60,550 bases of DNA from Oscillospiraceae bacterium (GCA_015067835.1 SVLS01000009.1:1-60550), one strand, 5' to 3'; shown: positions 33,164 through 42,245, numbered from the stretch's first letter. The notes: generated by a model from the sequence alone, not told the origin. Numbers and translations: made by a program.

Positions 33164-33192
33164 ATTTTACCGCAACAATCCAAAACTGTCAA
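33164..33192 (-). promoter_or_regulatory. promoter of rhaA
   Basis: Minus strand TTGACA (33187-33192), 17-base spacer, TAAAAT (33164-33169). Divergent promoter about 30 bases away on the other strand. Confidence 0.7.
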
Positions 33193-33220
33193 CACATCTG
33201 ATGCACTTTTCAAAAATCCG

Positions 33221-33249
33221 TTGATTATTCGAAGCAGTCGTGATACAAT
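33221..33249 (+). promoter_or_regulatory. promoter of the phosphohexomutase gene
   Basis: TTGATT (33221-33226), 17-base spacer, TGA-TACAAT (33244-33249). Confidence 0.65.
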
Positions 33250-33280
33250 GCAGGAAAACAGAAAATCGGAGGTTTACAGG

Positions 33281-34786
33281 ATGGATTACAAAAAACTGCA
33301 AAACGGAAGCGACATTCGCGGTGTCGCATTGGAGGGCATTGAAGGTCAGCACATCAACTTGACGGAGCAAGCCTGTAAGGACATTGGCCGTGGCTTTGCG
33401 CTGTGGTTGATTCAAAAAACCGGGAAAACAACCGGTCTTCGGGTTGCTATCGGTCGGGATTCCCGCTTGTCCGGTGAAACCCTCAGCCGTTGGATTTGTC
33501 AGGCAATGGTTGCTTCCGGTCTGGAGATTACCGACTTCGGTATGGCCAGCACCCCGGCAATGTTTATGTCCACCGTCACCGAAGGCTATGCCTTTGACGG
33601 CTCTGTGATGATCACCGCCAGCCACCTCCCCTTTAACCGCAACGGCTTCAAGTTCTTCACCTGCGCCGGCGGTCTGGAATCTGCTGACATCAAGCAAATT
33701 ATTTCCTTTGCAGAAAGCGATGCAACAACCGGTCTGCCTGCCGGCAAGCTGGTTGGCGGCGAATTTATGGATACTTATGGCAAAATCCTTGCCGACAAAA
33801 TCCGTTCTGCCACCGGTCTGGAGCGACCGCTGGAGGGCTTCCGTATTGTGGTAGATGCCGGCAACGGCGCAGGCGGTTTTTATGTAGATAAGGTTCTGAA
33901 GCCCTTGGGTGCAAATACAGAGGGCAGCCGCTATCTGGAGCCGGACGGCAGCTTCCCCAATCACATTCCCAATCCCGAGGACAAAAAGGCGATGGAAGCC
34001 ATCACGGAAGCCGTGAATGCAGCCAAGGCCGACTTGGGCATTATTTTCGATACCGATGTGGACCGGGCAGGCGCTGTGCTTTCCGACGGAAGCGAACTGA
34101 ACCGCAACCGGATTATCGCAATGCTGGCCGCTATTTTACTGCGGGAGCATCCCGGCACCACCATTGTCACAGACTCCATTACTTCCACCGGCCTCGCCAA
34201 GTTTATTGAGGAAAAGGGCGGCGTCCATCACCGCTTCAAAAGAGGCTATCGCAATGTGATCAATGAATCCATCCGGCTCAATGCCCAAGGGCAGGACAGC
34301 CAGCTGGCTATTGAAACCTCCGGTCACGGAGCGCTGAAGGAAAACTATTTCCTGGACGACGGTGCTTATCTGGTGACCAAGCTGCTGATTGAATTGGCCC
34401 GCGGAAAGAAGGAAGGCTATACACTGGAATCCTTGATTGCCTCTCTGGAAGAACCGGCGGAAAGTGTGGAATTCCGTATGAATATCCTTCTGGAGGATTT
34501 CAAAGCCTACGGACAGAACGTCATTGATGAATTGACCGCCTATGCCCAGACACAAACCGGCTGGAGTCTTGCACCCAGTAATTATGAGGGAGTTCGGGTC
34601 AATCTGGATACAGCGCACGGAAACGGTTGGTTCCTGCTTCGTCTTTCTCTCCATGACCCCCTGCTGCCGCTGAATATCGAAAGCAACAGTCCCGGCGGCG
34701 CCAAGAAAATTGCCGCAGAGCTTGCCGGCTCCATTTCCAAGTATGACAAGCTGGATGCCCAAAAGCTTTTGGATTTCGTAAAATAA
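33281..34786 (+). CDS. phosphomannomutase/phosphoglucomutase family
   Basis: 501 residues of the alpha-D-phosphohexomutase family, moving phosphate between C1 and C6 of glucose or mannose. The phosphoserine loop is MITASHLPFNRNGFKFF, the metal loop is IIFDTDVDRAGAVL and the sugar-binding region is ETSGHGALKENYFLDDG. The frame is open earlier, but ATG 33281 has GGAGG 8 bases ahead. It fits with glucose-1-phosphate from glgP or with nucleotide-sugar synthesis; the preferred sugar cannot be read from sequence. Confidence 0.92.
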   Translation: MDYKKLQNGSDIRGVALEGIEGQHINLTEQACKDIGRGFALWLIQKTGKTTGLRVAIGRDSRLSGETLSRWICQAMVASGLEITDFGMASTPAMFMSTVTEGYAFDGSVMITASHLPFNRNGFKFFTCAGGLESADIKQIISFAESDATTGLPAGKLVGGEFMDTYGKILADKIRSATGLERPLEGFRIVVDAGNGAGGFYVDKVLKPLGANTEGSRYLEPDGSFPNHIPNPEDKKAMEAITEAVNAAKADLGIIFDTDVDRAGAVLSDGSELNRNRIIAMLAAILLREHPGTTIVTDSITSTGLAKFIEEKGGVHHRFKRGYRNVINESIRLNAQGQDSQLAIETSGHGALKENYFLDDGAYLVTKLLIELARGKKEGYTLESLIASLEEPAESVEFRMNILLEDFKAYGQNVIDELTAYAQTQTGWSLAPSNYEGVRVNLDTAHGNGWFLLRLSLHDPLLPLNIESNSPGGAKKIAAELAGSISKYDKLDAQKLLDFVK

Positions 34787-34790
34787 ATGA

Positions 34791-34825
34791 AAAGCCGCTG
34801 AGGAACTCCTCAGCGGCTTCGCTTA
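34791..34825. terminator. terminator between phosphohexomutase and alpha-galactosidase
   Basis: Perfect 13-bp stem 34792-34804/34807-34819 with a 2-base loop; short T tracts in both directions. Confidence 0.75.
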
Positions 34826-36892
34826 TAGGGTGATTTCAAAAATTCTTGCCTGTTCCTCTTCCGTGAAATGAATTGTCAGAGAATCGGATGTAAATGTGTA
34901 CTTTGTGGGTAGGCTGTTGGGATATGCAACTGTGATATTTTTTGCGGTAATTTCCGGCAGCGGCAGAGTCACATCCTTATCGCCGTGGAGATTCCAGACA
35001 GCCAAATAGACCTTGCTTTCCGTTTTCAGGCCGGCCGCCACCAGAGTGTCCCCAAAGCAGTTATATCCCTTGGGCAGATAAGGTGTGGCTGTCAATTTGT
35101 CAGCATTGGTACGGTTGTAAAAATCAATACCCTCCCGGATAAGCGCCTGCTTCTGCTCATCCAGCAGATGAATACGGGAAGCCAAATGCACCCGTCCCAG
35201 CAAAGCATTGACCATATTCAAGACTACCTTCTCCGGTGGCGTTAAAGCATCCACGCCATCATCCAGCCCTAAATTATAGGTGCGCGTATCCACCGGATAG
35301 CTCCAAACTGCCGCCTGTTCCGGCAACACTGCCATCAGCACATTGCCCATAATATAGGGATAATGCATATAATTGATCTGATCAGAGGTAGAAAGCAGAT
35401 GGAAAATGGATAATGACTTGTAATCCATCCGCTGACCGCCCATTGCACAGCCCTCAAAGATGACATTGGGATGACGCCGGGTCATTTCTTCCGACCAGGC
35501 TGTATAGGCGAGGATATGATCTTCCAGACCTGCGCCCAAGCTGGTGGAGCGGGCATCTGTTCCCAATCCGGGATTGGGTGAGCCATCAAATTTAATGTAG
35601 TCACAGCCATATTCCTGAACCATTCTGTCAATGGTGGCGGTCATATAATCCCGCACCTTTTTTTGACGGTAGTCCAGCAAATAACCGGTGCCATTGAAGA
35701 TTTTTTTGCCATTTCGGGCAAGGAAGCATTCGTCCCCGTAATAATCCAGCATTTCCTGATTTTCACAGCCCACAACCTCCGGAGAAACCCACAAACCAAA
35801 TTTCATTCCAAGGTCGTGTACCGCATCCGAAACAGACTTCAATCCATTGGGGAATCTGCCTCTGTCCTCTTTCCAGGTGCCAAACAGCTTGTACATACTC
35901 AGCTCATTGTCCGCCTTTGCGGTGCTTTGCCAGCCACAGTCAATCACATAATAGTTGACCCCGGCTTTTGCTACATAGGGAGCGGTTTTCAGGGTTCTGT
36001 CCTCAAAGGGATTGTCCCAGGAATAATGCATATACTCGTTAAAAACTGTGGGCAGATTCTTTTCCGCTTCACATTGCGGCTTCAGATGGCGGCGATAACG
36101 GGTAATTTCCGCTGCAACGCTGTTGACGCTCTTGCCATAGCACAGCGCAACAGGGACGGTTCGATAGCTTTGCCCCGGCTGCAGAATCCGATTCCAGGCG
36201 TGGTGGTATGCATTCGGTCCGCCCAACTGCAAAGCAAACATATTCGATACAGTAGCAACTTCCACATACCAACTGCTGTACGACTCAATCTGGAACATAA
36301 AGAAATCACTGGTTTTCCGATTCTCCAAAATTCCCTGCGGAATATAATCCAGAGAAGAAACATTGCCCGCATTGATCATCTTATAGATGCCGTTATCCCA
36401 ATACAGTCCCAAATCATAGAGAGAACGCACATCGGGCATTGCTTCCGTATACCGCGCATTGGTGAAGCGGTGAAGATACCAATCCTTATGCTCTTTTACC
36501 ACATCCCGGCCAAAATTCAATCCAAAGGTGTTGGCAAGCTCCAGGCATTGCTCTTCATCGGAAATATTCGTAAGCTCCTGTGTAATGCGAATAGCATTGG
36601 TATCTCCATAGCTTTCATAAGTGGAAACAACCTGCACCTTGTCATTCTTCTGGACAATAACCAGACGGTTTTCCTCCAGGGTATGAGATACATATTTCAG
36701 AGCCTTTGTCTCGTTTGTTGTAACATGGCGGTAACGCCCGGAGGATTCGCCGCCGGCAAAATCCAGAACAGGCGCCTTTAAGTAAGGGTATTCCTGCTCA
36801 GCATCACGATTGTCTACCGTCCAGAACTTTACCAGGCAAACTTCCCCATTGGAGCTAATGTTAAATATAAGATCTCCAAATTGAATTTCCAT
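34823..36892 (-). CDS. GH36-type alpha-galactosidase
   Basis: 689 residues, cytoplasmic (no signal peptide). An N-terminal beta-supersandwich (to ~290) precedes the TIM barrel: FNEYMHYSW, YYVIDCGWQ, GMKFGLWVSPEVV, then the nucleophile region DYIKFDGSPNP and the acid/base region FEGCAMGGQRMDYKS. These correspond to the usual K-x-D-x-N and C-x-x-G-x-x-R-x-D boxes of GH36, with variations. A C-terminal beta domain closes it. It should hydrolyse alpha-galactosides imported by an ABC system; the exact substrate is not certain. Confidence 0.88.
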   Translation of the reverse strand: MEIQFGDLIFNISSNGEVCLVKFWTVDNRDAEQEYPYLKAPVLDFAGGESSGRYRHVTTNETKALKYVSHTLEENRLVIVQKNDKVQVVSTYESYGDTNAIRITQELTNISDEEQCLELANTFGLNFGRDVVKEHKDWYLHRFTNARYTEAMPDVRSLYDLGLYWDNGIYKMINAGNVSSLDYIPQGILENRKTSDFFMFQIESYSSWYVEVATVSNMFALQLGGPNAYHHAWNRILQPGQSYRTVPVALCYGKSVNSVAAEITRYRRHLKPQCEAEKNLPTVFNEYMHYSWDNPFEDRTLKTAPYVAKAGVNYYVIDCGWQSTAKADNELSMYKLFGTWKEDRGRFPNGLKSVSDAVHDLGMKFGLWVSPEVVGCENQEMLDYYGDECFLARNGKKIFNGTGYLLDYRQKKVRDYMTATIDRMVQEYGCDYIKFDGSPNPGLGTDARSTSLGAGLEDHILAYTAWSEEMTRRHPNVIFEGCAMGGQRMDYKSLSIFHLLSTSDQINYMHYPYIMGNVLMAVLPEQAAVWSYPVDTRTYNLGLDDGVDALTPPEKVVLNMVNALLGRVHLASRIHLLDEQKQALIREGIDFYNRTNADKLTATPYLPKGYNCFGDTLVAAGLKTESKVYLAVWNLHGDKDVTLPLPEITAKNITVAYPNSLPTKYTFTSDSLTIHFTEEEQARIFEITL

Positions 36893-36929
36893 TTCGGCTC
36901 TCCGCCTTTCTCAAAGCATTTATGCCTTA

Positions 36930-36958
36930 ATAGTAGTCCACAGCTTTTCAAATGTCAA
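36930..36958 (-). promoter_or_regulatory. promoter of the GH36 gene
   Basis: Minus strand TTGACA (36953-36958), 17-base spacer, TACTAT (36930-36935). Confidence 0.65.
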
Positions 36959-36981
36959 GAAATTTCCTGGTCCTATAAAGC

Positions 36982-37013
36982 AAAAAAGCCATCCCTTCCG
37001 GGATGACTTTTTT
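36982..37013 (-). terminator. terminator of the tRNA-Val gene
   Basis: Stem of AAAAAG-C-CATCCC with GGGATG-A-CTTTTTT around a TTCC loop; T tract on the minus strand, directly after the encoded CCA. Confidence 0.85.
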
Positions 37014-37014
37014 A

Positions 37015-37091
37015 TGGTGGAGACTACGGGACTCGAACCTGTGACCTCATGCGTGTGAAGCATGCGCTCTAACCAGCTGAGCTAAGCCTCC
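37015..37091 (-). tRNA. tRNA-Val (anticodon CAC)
   Basis: 77 bases with encoded CCA. The 7-bp acceptor stem (GGAGGCT/AGTCTCC, one G-U pair), D-arm, anticodon stem CATGC/GCATG around loop TTCACAC (anticodon CAC, reading GTG) and T-arm with TTCGAGT all fit. The T stem has one A-C mismatch. Single gene with its own terminator. Confidence 0.95.
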
Positions 37092-37231
37092 AAATTGGAA
37101 CAGGTAAAATTATAGCATACTTTAAAAATTTGTCAACCCTTAGTTTTTTCATTTTCTGCGAAATAGTGCTTCCCTTTTCCCATCATTTATGATATGATGT
37201 AAAGTGACAATTTTTGACAAGGAGTTATACT

Positions 37232-38943
37232 ATGAACACTCTTATGAAACGCATAAGCACCGGTCTGCTGGTGCTGCTGATGGTCTTTTCCCTGTTGTCC
37301 TTCCATACCTGGGCAGCCGGCAAGATTACGACCACTCCCACCGGCTATACCAGTGCCTCCGATGTAGAATATGTAACCAATTCCAAGGGTTGGATTTCCA
37401 ACTGGGGTGCCAGAGGTGAGAACTGCGTATTTCTCTCCACTAAGGCTCAGAGTTTTTACACCGGCTCCAATACCTACTCCTCCCTGTCTACCCTCAGCGG
37501 TGGCAGCAGCCAGAGCGATGCTCCTCAAAGCGCACTTTACAGCGCCTTGAAGAACTTTATGTCCGGCAAGCACAGCAAGATTACCAACTATGACGAAACG
37601 AAGCAAATGTACGCCTACACTGACTGCGTCAGTGGTGACAATTCCAAGCTGTCCTCCTTCTATTCCGGCACGATGGTCGGCAGTTCCTGGGTCTCCGGCG
37701 GCAAAACCTGGAACCGCGAGCACACCTGGCCCAACAGCAAAGGTCTGGGTGGTTCTGACGAGAACGACATTATGATGCTCCGCCCCACCGTTCCTTCCGA
37801 AAACGGCAGCCGTGGCAACAAAGCCTACGGTGAAAGCGGCAGTTATTTTGAGCCCGGCATTTCCAACCGGGGAGATGTGGCTCGTATTGCACTTTATGTC
37901 TATGTCCGTTGGGGCAACACCCAGCGTATGTGGGGAACCAGCGGCGTAATTGAGAATCTGAACATTCTCCTTAAGTGGATGGCAGAAGACCCGGTTGACA
38001 CCTGGGAAATGGGTCGTAACGATGCCGTGCAGTCCATTACCGGCACCCGGAATGTCTTTGTTGACTATCCTGAGTTTGCCTGGCTGCTCTTCGGTAAGCA
38101 GGTTCCTGCCAATCTGACCTCTCCTTCCAACGGTGCTCACAGCGGCACAACACCCAATCCCACAATCCCCACAACCCCCACAACTCCCACAACTCCTCCG
38201 GTATCCAGCACAAACTATGTTCAGGTTTCTGCCTTGAATAACGGTGATCAAATCATCATCGTAAATCCTGTTCACAAGAAGGCATTGTCCACCGTCAAAA
38301 CCGGCTTCTACAACATCGGTATTGACATTTCCTCCGGCTTCCAGGATATCTCCTCCGCCGAAATTTACACTGCAAAGAAAAACAGCGATGGAACCTGGTC
38401 CTTTACCACAGCTGACGGCAAAAAGCTGGCTCTGGCAGAGAGCTACAGCTCCATCAACGAATCCGGCAGCAACGACAAATGGGAATTGTCCAGCGCAGGC
38501 ACAAATCAGTTCTATTTGAAGAATACCGGTCGTGATCTGTATCTGGAGTGGTACGCTGACAAGGATAACTGGAGCGCATACAATCCTGAGCAACTGGATG
38601 ATTGCTATGCTCTGGCTTTCTACAAGAAGGCTTCCTCCACTGTGACGCCTCCTGTAACGACGCCTACGACTCCCACAACACCTACTACACCTCCTGGGAC
38701 ACAGCCTTCCACTCCTGTGGAAACCCCACTGAGACTCCCACAGCACCCGGTAACGATGTCACACCCACCACACCTCAGAATCAGCCTGCACCGATGCCTA
38801 CCAGTCCGGTAACACCTCCCTCTGCTCCCCAGCAGCCGGATTACACCTTTATTTGGATTGGGGTCATCGCAGTAGCCGTTCTGGCTATTGGTGGAGTTGC
38901 TGTTTTCATTATACTGCGCAGCAAAAAGAGAACCGCACAATAA
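37232..38943 (+). CDS. secreted endonuclease I with membrane anchor, frameshifted near 38730
   Basis: Signal peptide (1-29), endonuclease I (His-Me finger) domain (about 30-290) with the active-site motif NREHTWPNSKG (161-171), a Thr/Pro linker, and a second beta-rich domain (about 325-460). Then comes another TPTTPTTP linker. The frame from ATG 37232 (AAGGAG 7 bases ahead) ends at 38812 after about 15 residues of non-linker sequence. From about 38731 the linker, a membrane segment (IWIGVIAVAVLAIGGVAVFI) and a basic tail (LRSKKRTAQ) continue in the -1 frame to the stop at 38943. One C missing from the CCCC run at 38724-38727 would explain it. Either a secreted, unanchored form, a phase-variable gene or an assembly error. 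Confidence 0.88.
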
Positions 38944-38955
38944 TGTAAAAATAGA

Positions 38956-38990
38956 AATGCTCGGATGCAGTGCATCCGAGCATTCTTTTA
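38956..38990. terminator. bidirectional terminator
   Basis: Stem 38956-38966/38974-38984 or longer, between the convergent nuclease and M18 genes, with short T tracts on both sides. Confidence 0.75.
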
Positions 38991-40271
38991 TACGAACTGA
39001 TAACCCTCCGGGCAAGCTTCCAAGCTGCCGGAATAGTAAGCCGCCATCACCTTTTCCAAATCCAGCGCATCCTGCACGCCGGCGGTTTCATAGCACGAAT
39101 GCATTGCCAGCTGCGGCAATCCAATGTCTGCTGTGGGCACAGAGACATGGGACAGAGAAATATTCCCCAACGTAGAACCGCCGGGAATATCTGCACGGTT
39201 GCAATAGGTTTGCACCTTCACACCGGCTTTATCGCACACCTTGCGGAAAATCGCCGCCGACAAGCCGTCGGTACTGTAGCGAAGATTGGCATTGAACTTC
39301 AGCACTACGCCTCCATTGACCACAGGAGCATTGTTGGCATCGGCAAATTCCGGATGATTGGGATGAACCGCATGGGCGTTATCTGCAGAAATCATAAAGG
39401 AGTTTGCCAGCATAATCTGCTCATCCAGACCCAGACTGTGACAAATTCGTTTCAATGTGGATTCCAGCAGTTTTGAAGCAGCTCCCTGTACAGAGGACGA
39501 ACCAACTTCCTCGCTGTCAAACACGCAAAGAACGGGAATGCTGCTGCTTTCAGTTCCATTTAGGAAGCCTTGCGTACAGCTCCAGGCGCATTCCAAATCA
39601 TCCAGAGCTGCGCTGGACAGGTACTCCTCATTCACGCCCCAGACGGTTGCTTTCTGGCGAATATACAGGTACAAATCCTGACCCAGAATTTTCCCGCCTG
39701 CCGCTTCTTCCAGCAAAGCATTGAGCTTCCCTGCGGCATCTGCGCCACCCAGCAGTGGTAAGGTATCCACCGCTGGATTCCACTTATACCCGTCATTGGC
39801 TTCTCGGTTCATGTGAATGGCCACATTGGGAATCATTGTCAAGTCCCGATCGATATTCACCAGCTTGCTTTGCACACCGGCTTCTGTCTCCACCCACACG
39901 CGACCAGCAATGGACAGCGGGCGATCCAGCCACGGTGCCATCAGCATTCCGCCGTACTTTTCTGTAGACAGGCGTGTATATTTGCCTGTCAGCTCCCCAT
40001 TTTCCTTCACCTTGAAGGTGGGGCGGTCGGAATGGCTGGCGGACATCATAAATCCATTCACAGCCCCTTGCGGAATACGAAACGCCAGCACTGCCGTGCC
40101 ACCGCGAATCAGATAATACTTTCCCCCCGGCTGCAAATCCCACGCCTTTCCCTCCGAAAGACAGGTGTAGCCGGCTTTATTTAATGTGTCTGCCAGATAA
40201 TCTGCGGCGTGGTATACACTGACTGCGGCATCCAGGAATGCCATCAGCTTTTTTGTTCTGATATCCATCAT
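38988..40271 (-). CDS. M18-family aminopeptidase
   Basis: 427 residues, a cytoplasmic two-zinc aminopeptidase related to aspartyl aminopeptidase/ApeB. Ligand regions seen are SASHSDRPTFK, SAALDDLECAWS, VFDSEEVGSSS, MISADNAHAVHPN and LAMHSCYETAG. Two adjacent ATG codons (40271, 40268) follow GGGAGG. Normal length. Releases N-terminal (often acidic) residues; specificity not determined. Confidence 0.95.
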   Translation of the reverse strand: MMDIRTKKLMAFLDAAVSVYHAADYLADTLNKAGYTCLSEGKAWDLQPGGKYYLIRGGTAVLAFRIPQGAVNGFMMSASHSDRPTFKVKENGELTGKYTRLSTEKYGGMLMAPWLDRPLSIAGRVWVETEAGVQSKLVNIDRDLTMIPNVAIHMNREANDGYKWNPAVDTLPLLGGADAAGKLNALLEEAAGGKILGQDLYLYIRQKATVWGVNEEYLSSAALDDLECAWSCTQGFLNGTESSSIPVLCVFDSEEVGSSSVQGAASKLLESTLKRICHSLGLDEQIMLANSFMISADNAHAVHPNHPEFADANNAPVVNGGVVLKFNANLRYSTDGLSAAIFRKVCDKAGVKVQTYCNRADIPGGSTLGNISLSHVSVPTADIGLPQLAMHSCYETAGVQDALDLEKVMAAYYSGSLEACPEGYQFV

Positions 40272-40340
40272 TTCCTCCCAGTAGGTTTATTGCAGTTATT
40301 TTACACCAAAAGACCACTCCCCGTCAACTATAAATCGAAT

Positions 40341-40367
40341 TGTCGAATTTTGTCGAAATTTGTTGAA
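40341..40367 (+). promoter_or_regulatory. three phased Spo0A (0A) boxes
   Basis: TGTCGAA at 40341 and 40351 and TGTTGAA at 40361 repeat at exactly 10 bases, about one helical turn, some 45 bases upstream of the promoter. TGTCGAA is the Spo0A-P recognition sequence, so autoregulation of spo0A is likely. Confidence 0.75.
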
Positions 40368-40386
40368 CGATTGTTTTGATTTATCC

Positions 40387-40415
40387 TTGCAAAAAATGAT
40401 ACATTATGCTAAATT
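40387..40415 (+). promoter_or_regulatory. promoter of spo0A
   Basis: TTGCAA (40387-40392), 17-base spacer, TGC-TAAATT (40410-40415). Downstream, TGTCG-CACA-CGACA and CGACA-TTTAC-TGTCG form overlapping inverted repeats at 40421-40444 in the leader. Confidence 0.55.
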
Positions 40416-40486
40416 ATAAATGTCGCACACGACATTTACTGTCGTGCTTTTAGGGGATCAAGTTCATTATGACAGGAGAGGAAGTT

Positions 40487-41266
40487 ATGGATAAACGTAC
40501 AACTGTATTCATTGCCGATAGTACAGAAGAATTTTGCAGTTCTTTATCCGCTGTGTTAAACCGCGCAGACGGATTTCAAGTCATCGGTACGGCCAACGAT
40601 GGGGAGCTGGCCACACGCTTGATCCAGGAAAAGAAGCCGGATGTTCTGGTTCTGGACTTGATGCTGTCCAAGAAAGACGGCATCAGCATTCTCAAATCCA
40701 TTGCAGGAATGGAGAAGAAGCCCATTACTCTGGCTACATCTGCTTTCGTCACAGACTATGTCACATCTGCAGTTACCGGTCTGGGGGTTCGGTATCTGAT
40801 GCAAAAGCCCTGTGATGTGTCTGCAATCGTCGATCGCTTGGAGGAGCTCCGCGGTGGGGAGAACCAGCGGATTATTTCTATGCGGCGGCCTGACAAAAAC
40901 AGCATTGAGACAATGGTCACCGGCATCATTCACGAAATCGGTGTTCCGGCACACATCAAGGGCTACCAGTATCTCCGCGAGGCCATTATTATTGCGGTGG
41001 AGGATATGGATGTGATCAATGCCATTACCAAGGTTCTCTACCCTCAGGTAGCAAAGGCCTTCGGCACAACTCCCAGTCGGGTAGAGCGCGCCATCCGCCA
41101 TGCCATTGAGGTGGCTTGGGACAGGGGTGATCTGGACACCTTGCAGAAGTTCTTTGGATATACTGTTTCCAACACAAAAGGAAAACCCACCAACAGCGAG
41201 TTTATCGCACTAATCGCGGACAAGCTGCAGCTGCAGCTGAAATCCGCAAATGTTGCTCATCTTTGA
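40487..41266 (+). CDS. spo0A: sporulation master regulator Spo0A
   Basis: 259 residues. Receiver domain (1-120) has the acidic pocket (D11), phosphorylation site D57 (VLVLDLML), the ATSAF threonine and the MQKPCD lysine. The C-terminal sigma-interacting DNA-binding domain (145-259) has [18 protein letters not shown] and [24 protein letters not shown] 40487 has AGGAGAGG ahead; an earlier in-frame ATG at 40469 lacks a good RBS. It is not next to spoIVB, its usual clostridial neighbour. Confidence 0.97.
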   Translation: MDKRTTVFIADSTEEFCSSLSAVLNRADGFQVIGTANDGELATRLIQEKKPDVLVLDLMLSKKDGISILKSIAGMEKKPITLATSAFVTDYVTSAVTGLGVRYLMQKPCDVSAIVDRLEELRGGENQRIISMRRPDKNSIETMVTGIIHEIGVPAHIKGYQYLREAIIIAVEDMDVINAITKVLYPQVAKAFGTTPSRVERAIRHAIEVAWDRGDLDTLQKFFGYTVSNTKGKPTNSEFIALIADKLQLQLKSANVAHL

Positions 41267-41272
41267 TAAAAT

Positions 41273-41316
41273 ACACCCTCGACTGTTGCACACTAGCATC
41301 GGCCGAGGGTGTTTTA
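41273..41316 (+). terminator. terminator of spo0A
   Basis: 9-bp stem 41273-41281/41304-41312 with a large loop and four T. Confidence 0.7.
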
Positions 41317-41374
41317 TACTTTGAAGCATACTATCTACGAACCCAAGTAATTTGTAAAAACCGGCAGAATACGA

Positions 41375-41403
41375 TTGACAGAACGCAAAAAAGCATCTAT
41401 AAT
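41375..41403 (+). promoter_or_regulatory. consensus promoter of the KDPG aldolase gene
   Basis: Perfect TTGACA (41375-41380), 17-base spacer, perfect TATAAT (41398-41403). The 80-base leader holds two small hairpins (GGTC...GACC and GGCTT-ATT-AAGCC, the second near the AGGAGG). Confidence 0.9.
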
Positions 41404-41483
41404 TATTCTAGCGTATTAGGGTCTCTTTGACCTAGCAATCTTATTACATATTTGGCTTATTAAGCCACAGGAGGTATTTCATT

Positions 41484-42113
41484 ATGGATGTTTTAAGCAG
41501 ACTGGCAAACTCCATCGTTGTTCCCGTTGTTGTCATCGACGATGCCAAGGACGCTGTGCCCACCGCAAAAGCGATGGCTGCAGGCGGCATTGACGTGATG
41601 GAGATTACTTTCCGTACTGCCGCTGCCCCCGATGCTATCAAGGCTGTTTCCGAAAACTGCCCTGATGTGTTGGTTGGTGCCGGCACCATTTTGAACCTGG
41701 AGCAGTGCAAGCTGGCTGTTTCCATGGGCGCAAAGTTTATCGTTTCCCCCGGCTTTGATGCACAGGTCGTTGGCTGGTGCATCGAAAACGGCATCGCCGT
41801 TACCCCGGGCTGTGTCACTCCTACCGAAATTACTGCAGCTGTGAATATGGGTCTGAAGGTTGTCAAGTTCTTCCCCGCCAATGTTTATGGCGGTCTGAAC
41901 GCAATGAAGAACCTGTCCGCTCCCTTTGTCGGCGTAAAATTCCTTCCTACCGGCGGTGTCAACGCAGGCAATATCAAGGAATATGTGGATGCTCCCTTTA
42001 TCCACGCTGTCGGCGGCAGCTGGGTCTGCCCCAAGGCTGACATTGCAGCCGGTAACTTTGAGAAAATCACCGCACTTTGCGCCGAGGCCCGCAAGGCCGC
42101 TAAGGGCGAATAA
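41484..42113 (+). CDS. eda: 2-dehydro-3-deoxyphosphogluconate aldolase (KDPG/KHG aldolase)
   Basis: 209 residues. It cleaves KDPG to pyruvate and G3P. Class I aldolase with the Schiff-base lysine in LKVVKFFPA, general base region DVMEITFRT, VGAGTIL and FLPTGGVN. A perfect consensus promoter predicts strong expression. Together with the KDG kinase downstream it forms the lower part of uronate/KDG catabolism. Confidence 0.95.
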   Translation: MDVLSRLANSIVVPVVVIDDAKDAVPTAKAMAAGGIDVMEITFRTAAAPDAIKAVSENCPDVLVGAGTILNLEQCKLAVSMGAKFIVSPGFDAQVVGWCIENGIAVTPGCVTPTEITAAVNMGLKVVKFFPANVYGGLNAMKNLSAPFVGVKFLPTGGVNAGNIKEYVDAPFIHAVGGSWVCPKADIAAGNFEKITALCAEARKAAKGE

Positions 42114-42120
42114 GAATACC

Positions 42121-42208
42121 TGTCATTGCGAGCCAGTGCTCACACTGGCGTGGCAATCCCGTAAGTCGATGGAGATTCCCACAGTCACTTCGTTCCCTCG
42201 GAATGACA
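42121..42208. repeat. 88-bp palindromic intergenic repeat
   Basis: Ends are near-perfect inverted repeats (TGTCATTGCGAG and CTCGGAATGACA), and an inner perfect hairpin is GCCAGTG-CTCA-CACTGGC. This is the architecture of dispersed REP/MITE-like elements. It fills the gap between the KDPG aldolase and KDG kinase genes; a TATAAT lies 8 bases after it (42216-42221). Only one copy was noticed in the window. Confidence 0.75.
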
Positions 42209-42245
42209 CACGCTTTATAATTTATTATTGAAAGGATATAGAATT

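Noticed and set aside
37187..38746. 519-codon minus-strand frame opposite the nuclease gene
   Set aside because: Glycine-rich translation caused by the Thr/Pro/Ser codons of the nuclease; not protein-like at its ends.
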